NCBI RefSeq assembly: GCF_025717005.1
Contig: NZ_JAOVZU010000002.1
Coordinates: 1-64,000, forward strand
Reading direction: 5' to 3'
DNA: 64,000 nt
DNA from: Actinotalea endophytica
Lineage (GTDB): Bacteria; Actinomycetota; Actinomycetes; Actinomycetales; Cellulomonadaceae
The notes beneath the pieces were generated by a model. The model saw nothing but the letters and a program-made list of their open reading frames with translations. It was not told the origin of the DNA and did not search any database. The position numbers and the translations under genes were made by a program. Position 1 is the first letter of the stretch, and each line of letters opens with the position of its first letter. Of this stretch, positions 55,741 to 63,476 are shown one piece after another.

Positions 55741-56958
55741 TCAGGCGAACGGGTGCACGAACAGGCCCGAGCGCAGCTTCGGCTCGAACCACGTCGACTT
55801 CGGCGGCATGACCTCCCCCAGGTCGGCGACGTCCATGACGTCGACCGTCGACGTCGCATGCAGGGCGAACGCCACCGAGCCCGGCACCGCATCCACCCGC
55901 CGGACCAGCTCGTCGGTACCGCGGATCCCGCCGACGAACGAGATCCGGGCGTCGGTGCGCTGGTCGGCGATGCCCAGGATCGGCTCGAGAACACGCTCCG
56001 CGAGCACGGCGACATCGAGCCGTGCGATCACGTCGGACTCGTCGACCGTGCCGGGTCGCGTGTCGAGCAGGTACCACCGCCGGTCGAGGTAGACACCGAA
56101 CTGATGACGGGCCGGCTCGGGCGCGGCGGGCACCGGCGTCACCGTGAACGACGCCTCGAGCGCCGCGAGGAACGACGCGGTGTCGTGCCCGGCGAGGTCG
56201 CGCACCACGCGGTTGTACGCCATCACCGTCAGCTCGTCGGCGGCCAGCACGGTCGCCGGGAACACCGAGGCCTCGGCCTCGTCCCGCAGCTGGGAGACCC
56301 GGGACGCCGCCGCGCACCGGTGGTGCCCGTCGGCCACGTACAGGCGCGAGACCCGACCGAACGCCTCCACGAGGCGCGTGACGAGGGACGGCTCGCTGAC
56401 GTCCCAGAGAGTGTGCCGCACACCGTCGGCGGAGAAGTCGTACTCCGGCTCGGTCGACGTGACCGCGGCGAGCACGTCGGCGACATCGGCCGCGCCCGGC
56501 TCGTCGGTGCGATACATCAGCATCACCGGCTCGTCGTGTGCGCCGAGGGTGTCGATGTGCCTGGTCCGGTCGTCCTCCTTGTCCGGCCGAGTGAACTCGT
56601 GGGTCGCGATGACCCCCTCGCGGTACTCCCGCGCGCTCACGCAGCCGACCACGCCCGTCTGCACGGCGGGACCCATCTGCTGCCGGTAGACCAGCAGAGC
56701 CGGCTCGTGGCGCACCAACGATCCGCGCCGCACCGCGTCGTCGAGCGCGGACCGGGCCTGCTCGTAGGCGGCGTCCGAGTGCGGGTCGGGCTCGGCCAGG
56801 TCGATCTCCGGCCGGGTCACGTGCAGGAAGCTGTCCGGGTTGCCCTCGGCCAGGGCCGCCGCCTCGGGCGTGTCGACCACGTCGTAGGGCGGAGCAGCCA
56901 CCGCCTCGACGAGCTCGCGAGGGGGACGCAGGGCGGCGAAGGGTCGGAATGTGGCCAC
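55741..56958 (-). CDS. DUF1015 family protein
   Basis: 405 residues from GTG 56958. It matches DUF1015 throughout: FRPFAALRPP at the start, AAPPYDVVDTPEA, EREYREGVI-type segment SAREYREGVIATHEFT, and LYVADGHHRCAAASRV (about residues 205-220), a His/Asp-rich motif that may be an active site. The family is annotated as SerK-like or HTH-associated in some lineages, but a serine-kinase role has been shown only for relatives. CAGCAT stands 6 nt before the GTG. Confidence 0.88.
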   Translation of the reverse strand: MATFRPFAALRPPRELVEAVAAPPYDVVDTPEAAALAEGNPDSFLHVTRPEIDLAEPDPHSDAAYEQARSALDDAVRRGSLVRHEPALLVYRQQMGPAVQTGVVGCVSAREYREGVIATHEFTRPDKEDDRTRHIDTLGAHDEPVMLMYRTDEPGAADVADVLAAVTSTEPEYDFSADGVRHTLWDVSEPSLVTRLVEAFGRVSRLYVADGHHRCAAASRVSQLRDEAEASVFPATVLAADELTVMAYNRVVRDLAGHDTASFLAALEASFTVTPVPAAPEPARHQFGVYLDRRWYLLDTRPGTVDESDVIARLDVAVLAERVLEPILGIADQRTDARISFVGGIRGTDELVRRVDAVPGSVAFALHATSTVDVMDVADLGEVMPPKSTWFEPKLRSGLFVHPFA

Positions 56959-56964
56959 GCAGCC

Positions 56965-56970
56965 ATGCTG
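56965..56970 (-). promoter_or_regulatory. -10-like element of DUF1015 gene
   Basis: CAGCAT on the minus strand, spacer GGCTGC, GTG at 56958; one mismatch from TANNNT. Confidence 0.4.
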
Positions 56971-57076
56971 CCACGGCACCCGACCGGGCGGTCCGGGCGT
57001 CCGGCCCTCGGCCGACCGGCGCGGGCGAGGCCGGAACCGGGCCGGCGCCGGCACAGCCGCCGCGCCACGGGCCGGG

Positions 57077-57601
57077 TCAGCGCGGGGGTCGAGCCACCTC
57101 GAGCAGGCGCAGGGCGGCGCGGTCTGCCTCGGCCCACGCCGGGCCCTCGAGCACGGCGTAGCCGGCCGTGGGCAGTCCGACGTGCAGCTGACCGAGGTCC
57201 CCGACCGGAGGGGTCGGGTCCGCGAGCAGTGCGGCGGTCACGGACATGGTGGGCTCGTGGCCCACGACGAGCACCGTCGTGATCCGCTCGTCGAGCAAGC
57301 GCAGCAGCGCCAGGACGTCCCGAGGGCCCGCGTCGTAGAGCTCGTCGGTGAACAGCACCTCGGGCTCGGGCACGTCGCCCATCGCCGAGCGCACCAGGTC
57401 CCAGGTCTGCCTCGTCCGCACCGCCGTCGAGACCAGCACGTGCTCCGGCACCAGACCGGAGGTCGACAGCCGCTGCCCGACGTCGCCGCACTGGCGCCGA
57501 CCGACCACGGCGAGCGGTCGGAGCTGGTCCGGTACGTTCCCGGCGGGCTCCGCCTTGGCGTGCCGCAGGAGCACGAGGCGTCGACGCCGCACCGAGGTCA
57601 T
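57077..57601 (-). CDS. SixA-type histidine phosphatase
   Basis: 174 residues. The RHG signature is LVLLRHAKAEP (about residues 9-19), where His is the phosphate acceptor. Further pieces are VSTAVRTRQTW, LLDERITTVLVVGHEPTMS (second catalytic His) and ALLADPTPP. SixA removes phosphate from histidine kinases or PTS proteins; target unknown here. It starts 4 bp after the fabI stop and is probably cotranscribed with it. Confidence 0.88.
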   Translation of the reverse strand: MTSVRRRRLVLLRHAKAEPAGNVPDQLRPLAVVGRRQCGDVGQRLSTSGLVPEHVLVSTAVRTRQTWDLVRSAMGDVPEPEVLFTDELYDAGPRDVLALLRLLDERITTVLVVGHEPTMSVTAALLADPTPPVGDLGQLHVGLPTAGYAVLEGPAWAEADRAALRLLEVARPPR

Positions 57602-57605
57602 CGGC

Positions 57606-58373
57606 TCACTGGCCCATCGCGTGCACGCCGCCGTCGACGTGCACGATCTCGCCGGTCGTGGCCGGGAACCAGTCGGACAGCAGGGCCGCGACGGCGCGGG
57701 CCGTCGGGACCGGGTCGGACACGTCCCAGCCGAGCGGTGCCCGCTCGGGCCAGCCCCCCTCCATCACCTCGAACCCGGGGATCGACTTCGCCGCCGTGGT
57801 GCGGATCGGCCCCGCCGAGACCAGGTTGACCCGGACACCGTCCGGTCCGAGGTCGCGCGCGAGGTAGCGCGCCGTCGACTCGAACGCCGCCTTCGCGACA
57901 CCCATCCAGTCGTAGACCGGCCAGGCGAACGACGCGTCGAAGGTCAGACCGACGATCGAGCCCCCGTGGCGCAGCAGCGGCCGGGCCGCGACCGCGAGGG
58001 ACTTCAGCGAGAAGGCCGAGATCTGCATCGCGGTCGCCACGTCCGGCCACTCGCCGGCCAGGAAGTTGCCGCCCATCACCGACTGGGGGGCGAAGCCGAT
58101 CGAGTGCACCACGCCGTCCAGGTGGTCCGCGTGCTCCCCCACCCGCTCGGCCAGGGCCGCGAGGTCGTCGTCGTCGGTCACGTCGAGCTGCACGACGGGT
58201 GCCTCGGTCGGCAGGCGCTTGGCGATCGCCGCGGTCAGACGCGCCTGGCGCCCGAACGAGCTGAGCACGACCTGAGCACCCTCGAGCTGGGCCAGGCGTG
58301 CCACGTGGAAGGCGATCGAGCCCTCCGTGAGCACGCCGGTGACCAGCACCGTCTTTCCGTCCAGCAGAGCCAC
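57606..58373 (-). CDS. fabI: Enoyl-[ACP] reductase FabI/InhA type
   Basis: 255 residues from GTG 58373 with AAGGA upstream. It reduces trans-2-enoyl-ACP with NADH in fatty acid synthesis. The variant SDR motif is present: KTVLVTGVLTEGSIAFHVA at the N terminus, GVVHSIGFAP, and the catalytic Y-x6-K in VYDWMGVAKAAFES, which aligns well with InhA. It lies downstream of a FabG-type gene, the same order as mycobacterial mabA-inhA. Confidence 0.93.
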   Translation of the reverse strand: MALLDGKTVLVTGVLTEGSIAFHVARLAQLEGAQVVLSSFGRQARLTAAIAKRLPTEAPVVQLDVTDDDDLAALAERVGEHADHLDGVVHSIGFAPQSVMGGNFLAGEWPDVATAMQISAFSLKSLAVAARPLLRHGGSIVGLTFDASFAWPVYDWMGVAKAAFESTARYLARDLGPDGVRVNLVSAGPIRTTAAKSIPGFEVMEGGWPERAPLGWDVSDPVPTARAVAALLSDWFPATTGEIVHVDGGVHAMGQ

Positions 58374-58479
58374 GTCGGGTCCTTCCTCGCAGTGCCGGTG
58401 GTCCGACCGTACCCGTCGGGGGGCGGTCCGGGTCAGGGGGGTGGCGCCGGTACGCGGTCGCGCGACGCCCGGGCGGGCG

Positions 58480-59190
58480 TCAGTGCCCCATGCCGAGGCC
58501 GCCGTCGACCGGTACGACCGCACCGCTGATGTAGCCGGCGCCGGCCGAGGCCAGGAACTCGACGACGGAGGCGACCTCGTCGGGCTCGGCGAACCGGCCC
58601 GCCGGGATAGCCGCCCGGTAGGCGGCCTGCCGCTCCTCGGGCAGCGCCGCGGTCATGTCTGTGTTGATGAAGCCCGGCGCGACGACGTTGGCGGTGATCC
58701 CTCGTGACCCGACCTCACGGGTCAACGACCGCGCGATGCCGACCAGGGCTGCCTTCGACGCGGCGTAGTTCACCTGGCCCTGGCCGCCGTACAGCCCGAC
58801 CACCGAGGAGATCAGGACGATGCGGCCGCGCTTCATCCGTAGCATCGGCGTGGTCGCGCGTCGCACGCAGCGGAAGACGCCCGTGAGGTTGACGTCGATC
58901 ACCTGGTCGAAGTCCTCGTCGGTCATCCGGATCAGGAGCTGGTCGCGGGTCATGCCGGCGTTCGCGACGAGCACCTCCACCGGGCCGTGCGCGGCCTCGG
59001 CCGCAGCGAACGCGGCGTCGACCGATGCCGTGTCCGTCACGTCGCCGCGGACCGACAGCACACCCTCGGGCACGTTCCCGGTGCGGTCCAGCGACGCGAC
59101 CTTGTCCCCGGCGGCGACGAACCTCTCGGCGATCGCACGACCGATCCCTCTGCTGCCGCCCGTGATGAGCACGCTGCGCTGCGCGGTCAC
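58480..59190 (-). CDS. fabG: 3-oxoacyl-[ACP] reductase FabG
   Basis: 236 residues from GTG 59190 with GGAGGAGG upstream. Classical SDR: VLITGGSRGIGRAIAERF at the N terminus, VLVANAGMT (NAG), catalytic Ser in RIVLISSVVG, and NYAASKAALVG with YxxxK. The terminus GYISGAVVPVDGGLGMGH is typical of FabG. It reduces beta-ketoacyl-ACP with NADPH and works with FabI downstream (106 bp gap). Confidence 0.92.
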   Translation of the reverse strand: MTAQRSVLITGGSRGIGRAIAERFVAAGDKVASLDRTGNVPEGVLSVRGDVTDTASVDAAFAAAEAAHGPVEVLVANAGMTRDQLLIRMTDEDFDQVIDVNLTGVFRCVRRATTPMLRMKRGRIVLISSVVGLYGGQGQVNYAASKAALVGIARSLTREVGSRGITANVVAPGFINTDMTAALPEERQAAYRAAIPAGRFAEPDEVASVVEFLASAGAGYISGAVVPVDGGLGMGH

Positions 59191-59333
59191 GCGGCACCTC
59201 CTCCGTTCCCGACGGGCGTCGGGTCAGTGCCAGACCGTACCGGACCGGGCACGGACGGCACGTCGAGGCCCACGAGGTCGACGGCCGAGCCGGGGCCACC
59301 GTGCCTGCGGGGGCGGTGCGACCAGCCCGGACG

Positions 59334-59339
59334 TAGCCT
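59334..59339 (+). promoter_or_regulatory. -10 element of leaderless DUF3099 gene
   Basis: TAGCCT, spacer GTGGCG, GTG at 59346. It argues for 59346 over the GTG at 59340. Confidence 0.5.
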
Positions 59340-59345
59340 GTGGCG

Positions 59346-59654
59346 GTGACGAGGACCGGCTCCGACCGGGACCGGCGCACCGAGGAGGTGCACCGGATCA
59401 CGGACGCGCGCGAGCCCCTCACCGACGACCTCGCACGGCGCACGCACCGCTACCTGCTGCAGATGTCGATCCGCATCGTGTGCTTCCTCGGCGCCGCCTT
59501 CATCGACCACTGGACGCGGTGGCTGCTGCTGGTCGGCGCGGTGGTCCTGCCCTACGTCGCGGTCGTGCTCGCCAACGCGGGTCGTGGGCCCGGCGAGGAT
59601 CCCGGTACGTTCGTGGAGCCGCGGCACCTCGAGGCACCGCCCGAGCACCGCTGA
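59346..59654 (+). CDS. DUF3099 small membrane protein
   Basis: 102 residues. An N-terminal cytoplasmic segment (VHRITDAREPLTDDLARRTHRY) precedes two membrane helices (QMSIRIVCFLGAAFIDHWTRW, LLLVGAVVLPYVAVVLANAG) and a polar tail. It matches the actinobacterial DUF3099 pattern and is usually found near fatty acid or SURF1 genes. Function is unknown. Followed after 29 bp by a Cys-rich small protein. Confidence 0.82.
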   Translation: MTRTGSDRDRRTEEVHRITDAREPLTDDLARRTHRYLLQMSIRIVCFLGAAFIDHWTRWLLLVGAVVLPYVAVVLANAGRGPGEDPGTFVEPRHLEAPPEHR

Positions 59655-59683
59655 TCGCCGCGGAACGCACCGAAAGGCACACG

Positions 59684-59899
59684 ATGGACGACGGGGACCT
59701 GATCTGCAGCGCGAAGGGCTGCCGCGCGCCGGCCGTCTGGGGGGTGCGCTGGAACAACCCCGCGCTGCACACGCCCGAGCGCCGCAAGGTCTGGCTCGCG
59801 TGCGACGACCATCGCCCGCACCTGGAGCGGCACCTCGAGGCCCGCTCCTTCTGGCGGGACACCGTGCCGGTCGGCGACCTGGGCGAGGGTGACGGGTGA
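59684..59899 (+). CDS. Small Cys-rich protein, putative zinc ribbon
   Basis: 71 residues from ATG 59684 (GAAAGG upstream). It begins DLICSAKGCRAPAVWGVRWNNP and later reads VWLACDDHRPHLERHL. The Cys-x4-Cys and Cys-x2-His spacing could bind one zinc. Similar small actinobacterial proteins are sometimes annotated as acetone carboxylase, which this size does not support. It lies directly before SURF1 and overlaps it by 11 bp. Confidence 0.72.
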   Translation: MDDGDLICSAKGCRAPAVWGVRWNNPALHTPERRKVWLACDDHRPHLERHLEARSFWRDTVPVGDLGEGDG

Positions 59900-60728
59900 G
59901 CGCACGGTGAGCGACTGGCGGCGGGTCGTCGCGACGCTCGGTGTCGCGAGCCTGGTCGCTGCCGCGTGCACGATGCTCGGTCTGTGGCAGTGGCACCGGC
60001 ACGTGGCACGCAGCGCCGCGGTCGCCGTGCTCCTGTCCTGGACGGACGCGACGCCCGTGCCGATCGACGAGGCCCTGCCCGACGGCGGCCCGGTGCCCGA
60101 CGACCAGGTCTGGCGACCGGTCGGCGTGGAGGGGCGGTACCTGCCCGACGCCGAGGTGCTGCTGCGCAACCGTCCGGTCGACGGACAGGTCGGGTTCCAC
60201 GTGCTGAGCCCGTTCGAGATCAGCACCGGACCGCTCGCGGGTCAGGTGCTGCTCGTGGACCGCGGGTGGCTGGCGTCCGGCGGGGAGGCGTCCGTGGTGC
60301 CCGACGTCCCCGAGGCTCCCACCGGCACGGTCGACCTCGTGGTGCGGCTACGGCAGGCCGAGGGGCTCTCCGGCAGGGACGCACCGATCGGACAGGTGCA
60401 GTCGATCGACCCGGAGGAGGCCCGGGCCGCGGCCGTACAGCCGTGGCGGGGCGACGCGGTCGACGCGTACGGCCAGGCCGTGACCGAGAACGGCGCGGCC
60501 CCGGCCGGTCTCGGCCCGCTCGAGCGGCCGAGCACCGACCTGGGACCCCATCTCTCCTACGCCTTCCAGTGGTGGGTCTTCGCCGCCGGCGCCCTCGTCG
60601 GTGCGGTGATCCTCCTGCGGCGCGGAGAGGACTCGCCGCGTCCGGCCCGCGTCCGCAGCAGCGCGGAGCAGGAGGAGGACGCGATCCTCGACGCGCAGGA
60701 GCGCGCGGCGAGGGGCACCCTCAGCTGA
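59889..60728 (+). CDS. SURF1-family cytochrome oxidase assembly protein
   Basis: 279 residues from GTG 59889; GTG 59907 is an alternative. It has a first membrane helix (VVATLGVASLVAAACTMLGLW), the extracytoplasmic core with LRNRPVDGQVGFHVLSPFE and VLLVDRGWLASG, and the C-terminal helix preceded by the signature HLSYAFQWWVFAAG (about residues 219-232). SURF1 helps insert heme a into cytochrome c oxidase subunit I. Coupled by overlap to the small Cys-rich gene. Confidence 0.9.
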   Translation: MTGERTVSDWRRVVATLGVASLVAAACTMLGLWQWHRHVARSAAVAVLLSWTDATPVPIDEALPDGGPVPDDQVWRPVGVEGRYLPDAEVLLRNRPVDGQVGFHVLSPFEISTGPLAGQVLLVDRGWLASGGEASVVPDVPEAPTGTVDLVVRLRQAEGLSGRDAPIGQVQSIDPEEARAAAVQPWRGDAVDAYGQAVTENGAAPAGLGPLERPSTDLGPHLSYAFQWWVFAAGALVGAVILLRRGEDSPRPARVRSSAEQEEDAILDAQERAARGTLS

Positions 60729-60763
60729 CGGTGCCCGTCGCCGGCGCCCCCTGCACCCTCTGT

Positions 60764-61006
60764 TCAGCCCTTCTTCAGCGCGGCGCGACGTTCCTCGGCG
60801 GCCTTGCCTCGGGTCGCGCCACCGCGGCTACGCATCGTCACGCCGGACTCCGCGAGCAGGCCGTGGACGAAGCCGTACGAACGCCCGATGTCGTCGGCGA
60901 TCGAACGGATCGACTCCCCCTTCGAGTAGCGCTGCACGAGGGAGCCGGCCAGGTCCGTGCGCCCGGTACCGGTGATGCGCGATCCCTTCGGGAGCTTCGA
61001 GCTCAT
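60764..61006 (-). CDS. Small helix-turn-helix protein
   Basis: 80 residues from ATG 61006 with AGGAGG upstream. It has a basic N terminus (SSKLPKGSRITG), an HTH (LVQRYSKGESIRSIADDIGRSYGFVHGLLAESGV, about residues 23-56) and a basic tail (RGGATRGKAAEE). This small family is widespread in actinobacteria next to ABC-F genes; a regulatory role is likely but targets are unknown. Confidence 0.85.
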   Translation of the reverse strand: MSSKLPKGSRITGTGRTDLAGSLVQRYSKGESIRSIADDIGRSYGFVHGLLAESGVTMRSRGGATRGKAAEERRAALKKG

Positions 61007-61059
61007 CTGGTCCTCCTGGCACAACAGGTGGCCCCGGGGCGATCGACCCCGGGAGCGAC

Positions 61060-62658
61060 TCACGCGAGCGCGATGAGGTCCGCGTAGTCGTCGCTCCATA
61101 GATCTTCGTCCCCATCGGGCAGGAGCACCACCCGTTCCGGACCAAGAGCGGAAACGGCTCCTTCGTCGTGGGTGACCATGACCACCGCGCCGGTGTACTG
61201 GTGCAGCGCGCCGAGCACCTCGGCACGGCTCGCGGGGTCGAGGTTGTTCGTCGGTTCGTCGAGCAGCAGCACGTTCGCCGAGGAGACGACGAGCGTTGCC
61301 AGGGCGAGACGAGTCTTCTCACCACCCGAGAGCACCGACGTCGGCTTGTCGGCGTCGTCGCCGGAGAACAGGAACGAGCCGAGCACGGAACGCACCTGGG
61401 TGTCGGTGAGGTCGGGCGCGGCATGGCGGAGGTTCTCCACCACCGTCACCGAGCTGTCCAGCGTCTCGTGCTCCTGCGCGTAGTAGCCGAGCTTGAGCCC
61501 GTGCCCCGGCTGCACCTCGCCGGTGTCCGGCCGCTCGATCCCGGCGAGCAGGCGCAGCAGCGTCGTCTTGCCGGCACCGTTCAGCCCGAGCACGACGACC
61601 CGGCTCCCCCGGTCCACCGCGAGGTCCACGTCGGTGAAGACCTCGAGCGACCCGTACGACTTGCTCAGCCCGGTCGCCGTCAGCGGGGTGCGCCCGCACG
61701 CCGCCGGCTCCGGGAAGCGCAGGTGGGCGACCTTGTCGGACTGGCGCTCCGACTCCAGGCCCGACAGCAGCCGCTCGGCGCGGCGCGCCATGTTCTGGGC
61801 CGCGACGGCCTTGGTGGCCTTGGCGCGCATCTTGTCCGCCTGGGCCATCAGGGCAGCGGCCTTCTTCTCCGCGTTCGCGCGTTCCCGCTTGCGGCGCCGC
61901 TCGTCGGTCTCCCGCTGCAGGAGGTACGCGTCCCAGCCCAGGTTGTACTGGTCGAGCTCGGCCCGGTTCGCATCGAGGTGGAAGACCTTGTTCACGACCG
62001 TGCGCACCAGACCCACGTCGTGGCTGATCACCAGCAGGCCACCGGGGTAGACCGCGAGGAAGTCGCGGAGCCACGCGATCGAGTCGGCGTCCAGGTGGTT
62101 CGTCGGCTCGTCGAGCAGCAGCGTCTGGGCACCGGAGAACAGGATCCGGGCCAGCTCCACGCGTCGGCGCTGGCCGCCGGAGAGGGTGCCGAGCTGCTGG
62201 GCGAGGACCCGCTCGGGCAGGCCGAGGTTCGCGGCGATCCGGCTCGCCTCGCTCTCCGCCGCGTAGCCACCGGCGGCCGTGAACCGAGCCTCGAGGCGGG
62301 CGTACCGGGCCATCGCCTCGTCGCGGGTCCCGTCGTCGGCCGAGGCCATCCGGCCCTCGGTCTCGCGCATCGACCGGACGATGTGGTCCAGGCCCCGCAC
62401 CGAGAGGATCCGGTCCAGCGCGGTGACCTGGAGGTCCCCGGTGCGGGGGTCCTGGGGCAGGTAGCCGACGTCGCCCCCGAGGACCACGCGGCCCGCGGTG
62501 ACCTGCCCCTGCCCGGCCAGGGCCTTGGTCAGCGTGGTCTTGCCGGCGCCGTTGCGTCCGACCAGACCGATCCGGTCTCCCGCGGCGATGCGGAACGAGG
62601 AGGCGTGCAGCAGCACGCGGGCGCCGACCCGGAGCTCCACGTCGTGGGCGGTGATCAC
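61060..62658 (-). CDS. ABC-F family ATPase
   Basis: 532 residues from GTG 62658 (GGAGGAAA upstream). Two ABC cassettes without membrane helices: first VGRNGAGKTTLTKALAG / LSGGQRRRVELARILF / LLLDEPTNHLDAD, second LGLNGAGKTTLLRLLAG / LSGGEKTRLALATL / LLLDEPTNNLDP. A charged linker (RETDERRRKRERANAEKKAAALMAQ) joins them. ABC-F proteins act on the ribosome in translation control or antibiotic protection. TAGGAT (minus strand, 62715-62720) is a likely -10. Confidence 0.92.
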   Translation of the reverse strand: MITAHDVELRVGARVLLHASSFRIAAGDRIGLVGRNGAGKTTLTKALAGQGQVTAGRVVLGGDVGYLPQDPRTGDLQVTALDRILSVRGLDHIVRSMRETEGRMASADDGTRDEAMARYARLEARFTAAGGYAAESEASRIAANLGLPERVLAQQLGTLSGGQRRRVELARILFSGAQTLLLDEPTNHLDADSIAWLRDFLAVYPGGLLVISHDVGLVRTVVNKVFHLDANRAELDQYNLGWDAYLLQRETDERRRKRERANAEKKAAALMAQADKMRAKATKAVAAQNMARRAERLLSGLESERQSDKVAHLRFPEPAACGRTPLTATGLSKSYGSLEVFTDVDLAVDRGSRVVVLGLNGAGKTTLLRLLAGIERPDTGEVQPGHGLKLGYYAQEHETLDSSVTVVENLRHAAPDLTDTQVRSVLGSFLFSGDDADKPTSVLSGGEKTRLALATLVVSSANVLLLDEPTNNLDPASRAEVLGALHQYTGAVVMVTHDEGAVSALGPERVVLLPDGDEDLWSDDYADLIALA

Positions 62659-62714
62659 TGCGGTTTCCTCCGAGCGGCACGATGGCGTTCTGTCGCCCGG
62701 CACAGGCGACGCTC

Positions 62715-62734
62715 ATCCTACGACCGGCTAGCCT
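62715..62734. promoter_or_regulatory. Back-to-back -10 elements of ABC-F and bioY genes
   Basis: TAGGAT on the minus strand (62715-62720) and TAGCCT on the plus strand (62729-62734) face away from each other, giving the ABC-F gene a leader of about 50 nt and bioY one of about 105 nt. Confidence 0.45.
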
Positions 62735-62743
62735 CACGGGGAC

Positions 62744-62756
62744 CAACCCGAGGTTG
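62744..62756. promoter_or_regulatory. Short dyad before bioY
   Basis: CAACC-CGA-GGTTG (5-bp arms) lies just past the bioY -10 element. A biotin repressor (BirA or BioQ type) could use it, but the match to known sites is weak. Confidence 0.3.
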
Positions 62757-62846
62757 CCACGGTGATCCGGCCCCGGGCCACCGGATAGTCCAGCGCCCTC
62801 GACCGACGTCCCCGCACCGCACCGGCGCCCGCCGACAGGAGGCCAC

Positions 62847-63476
62847 GTGACCGACGACGCCGCACCGACCCCTCGCGCCCTGGCAGCGACCGACCTCGCC
62901 CTCATCGGGACGGGCGCCGCCCTCGTGGCGGTGTGCTCGCTGCTCGCCATCCCGGTCGGCCCGGCCGGCGCGCCGATCACGCTGCAGACCTTCGCGGTCC
63001 TGCTCGTGGGGGCTGTGCTCGGCGCGCGCCGGGGCATGCTCGCCGTGGCGCTCTACCTGCTCGTGGGGTTCGCCGGCCTGCCGATCTTCGCCGAGGGCAC
63101 CGGTGGGCTCGCCACGTTCGGCAAGGTGACGCTCGGCTACCTGCTGGCCTTCCCGTTCGCGGCGGCGGTGACCGGCCTCGTCGTGGAGCGCGCGGTGCGC
63201 TCGCGCCGGAGCTCCGCCGCACGAGACGGACGTCGCCCGGCGTGGCTCCGCAGCAGCGCCCCCGCCTTCGTCGGGTCGCTGCTCGGCGGGCTGCTCGGCA
63301 CGCTGCTGATCTACCTCGTCGGCGTGCCCGTGCTCGCCGCCAGGATCGGTGTCTCGCTGGCCGAGGGCATCGCCATCAACGCGGTGTTCATCCCGTTCGA
63401 CCTGGTCAAGCTGGTGCTCGCAGCCGTCGTGGCGAGCGCGGTGCACCGCGCCTTCCCAGACCTCCTTCGGCGGTGA
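62847..63476 (+). CDS. bioY: Biotin ECF transporter substrate-binding protein BioY
   Basis: 209 residues from GTG 62847 with GGAGG upstream. Six membrane helices with the BioY signatures: VGPAGAPITLQTFAVLLVGAVLGARRGMLAV, VGFAGLPIFAEGTGGLATFGKVTLGYLLAFP and a last helix with GIAINAVFIPFDLVKLVLAA. It binds biotin and delivers it to an ECF module. The ATPase gene overlaps its stop by GTGA. Confidence 0.93.
   Translation: MTDDAAPTPRALAATDLALIGTGAALVAVCSLLAIPVGPAGAPITLQTFAVLLVGAVLGARRGMLAVALYLLVGFAGLPIFAEGTGGLATFGKVTLGYLLAFPFAAAVTGLVVERAVRSRRSSAARDGRRPAWLRSSAPAFVGSLLGGLLGTLLIYLVGVPVLAARIGVSLAEGIAINAVFIPFDLVKLVLAAVVASAVHRAFPDLLRR

Noticed and set aside
59684-59899. Acetone carboxylase subunit
   Set aside because: At 71 residues with a zinc-ribbon-like Cys pattern it bears no resemblance to the acetone carboxylase gamma subunit reaction partners, and no other subunit is nearby.
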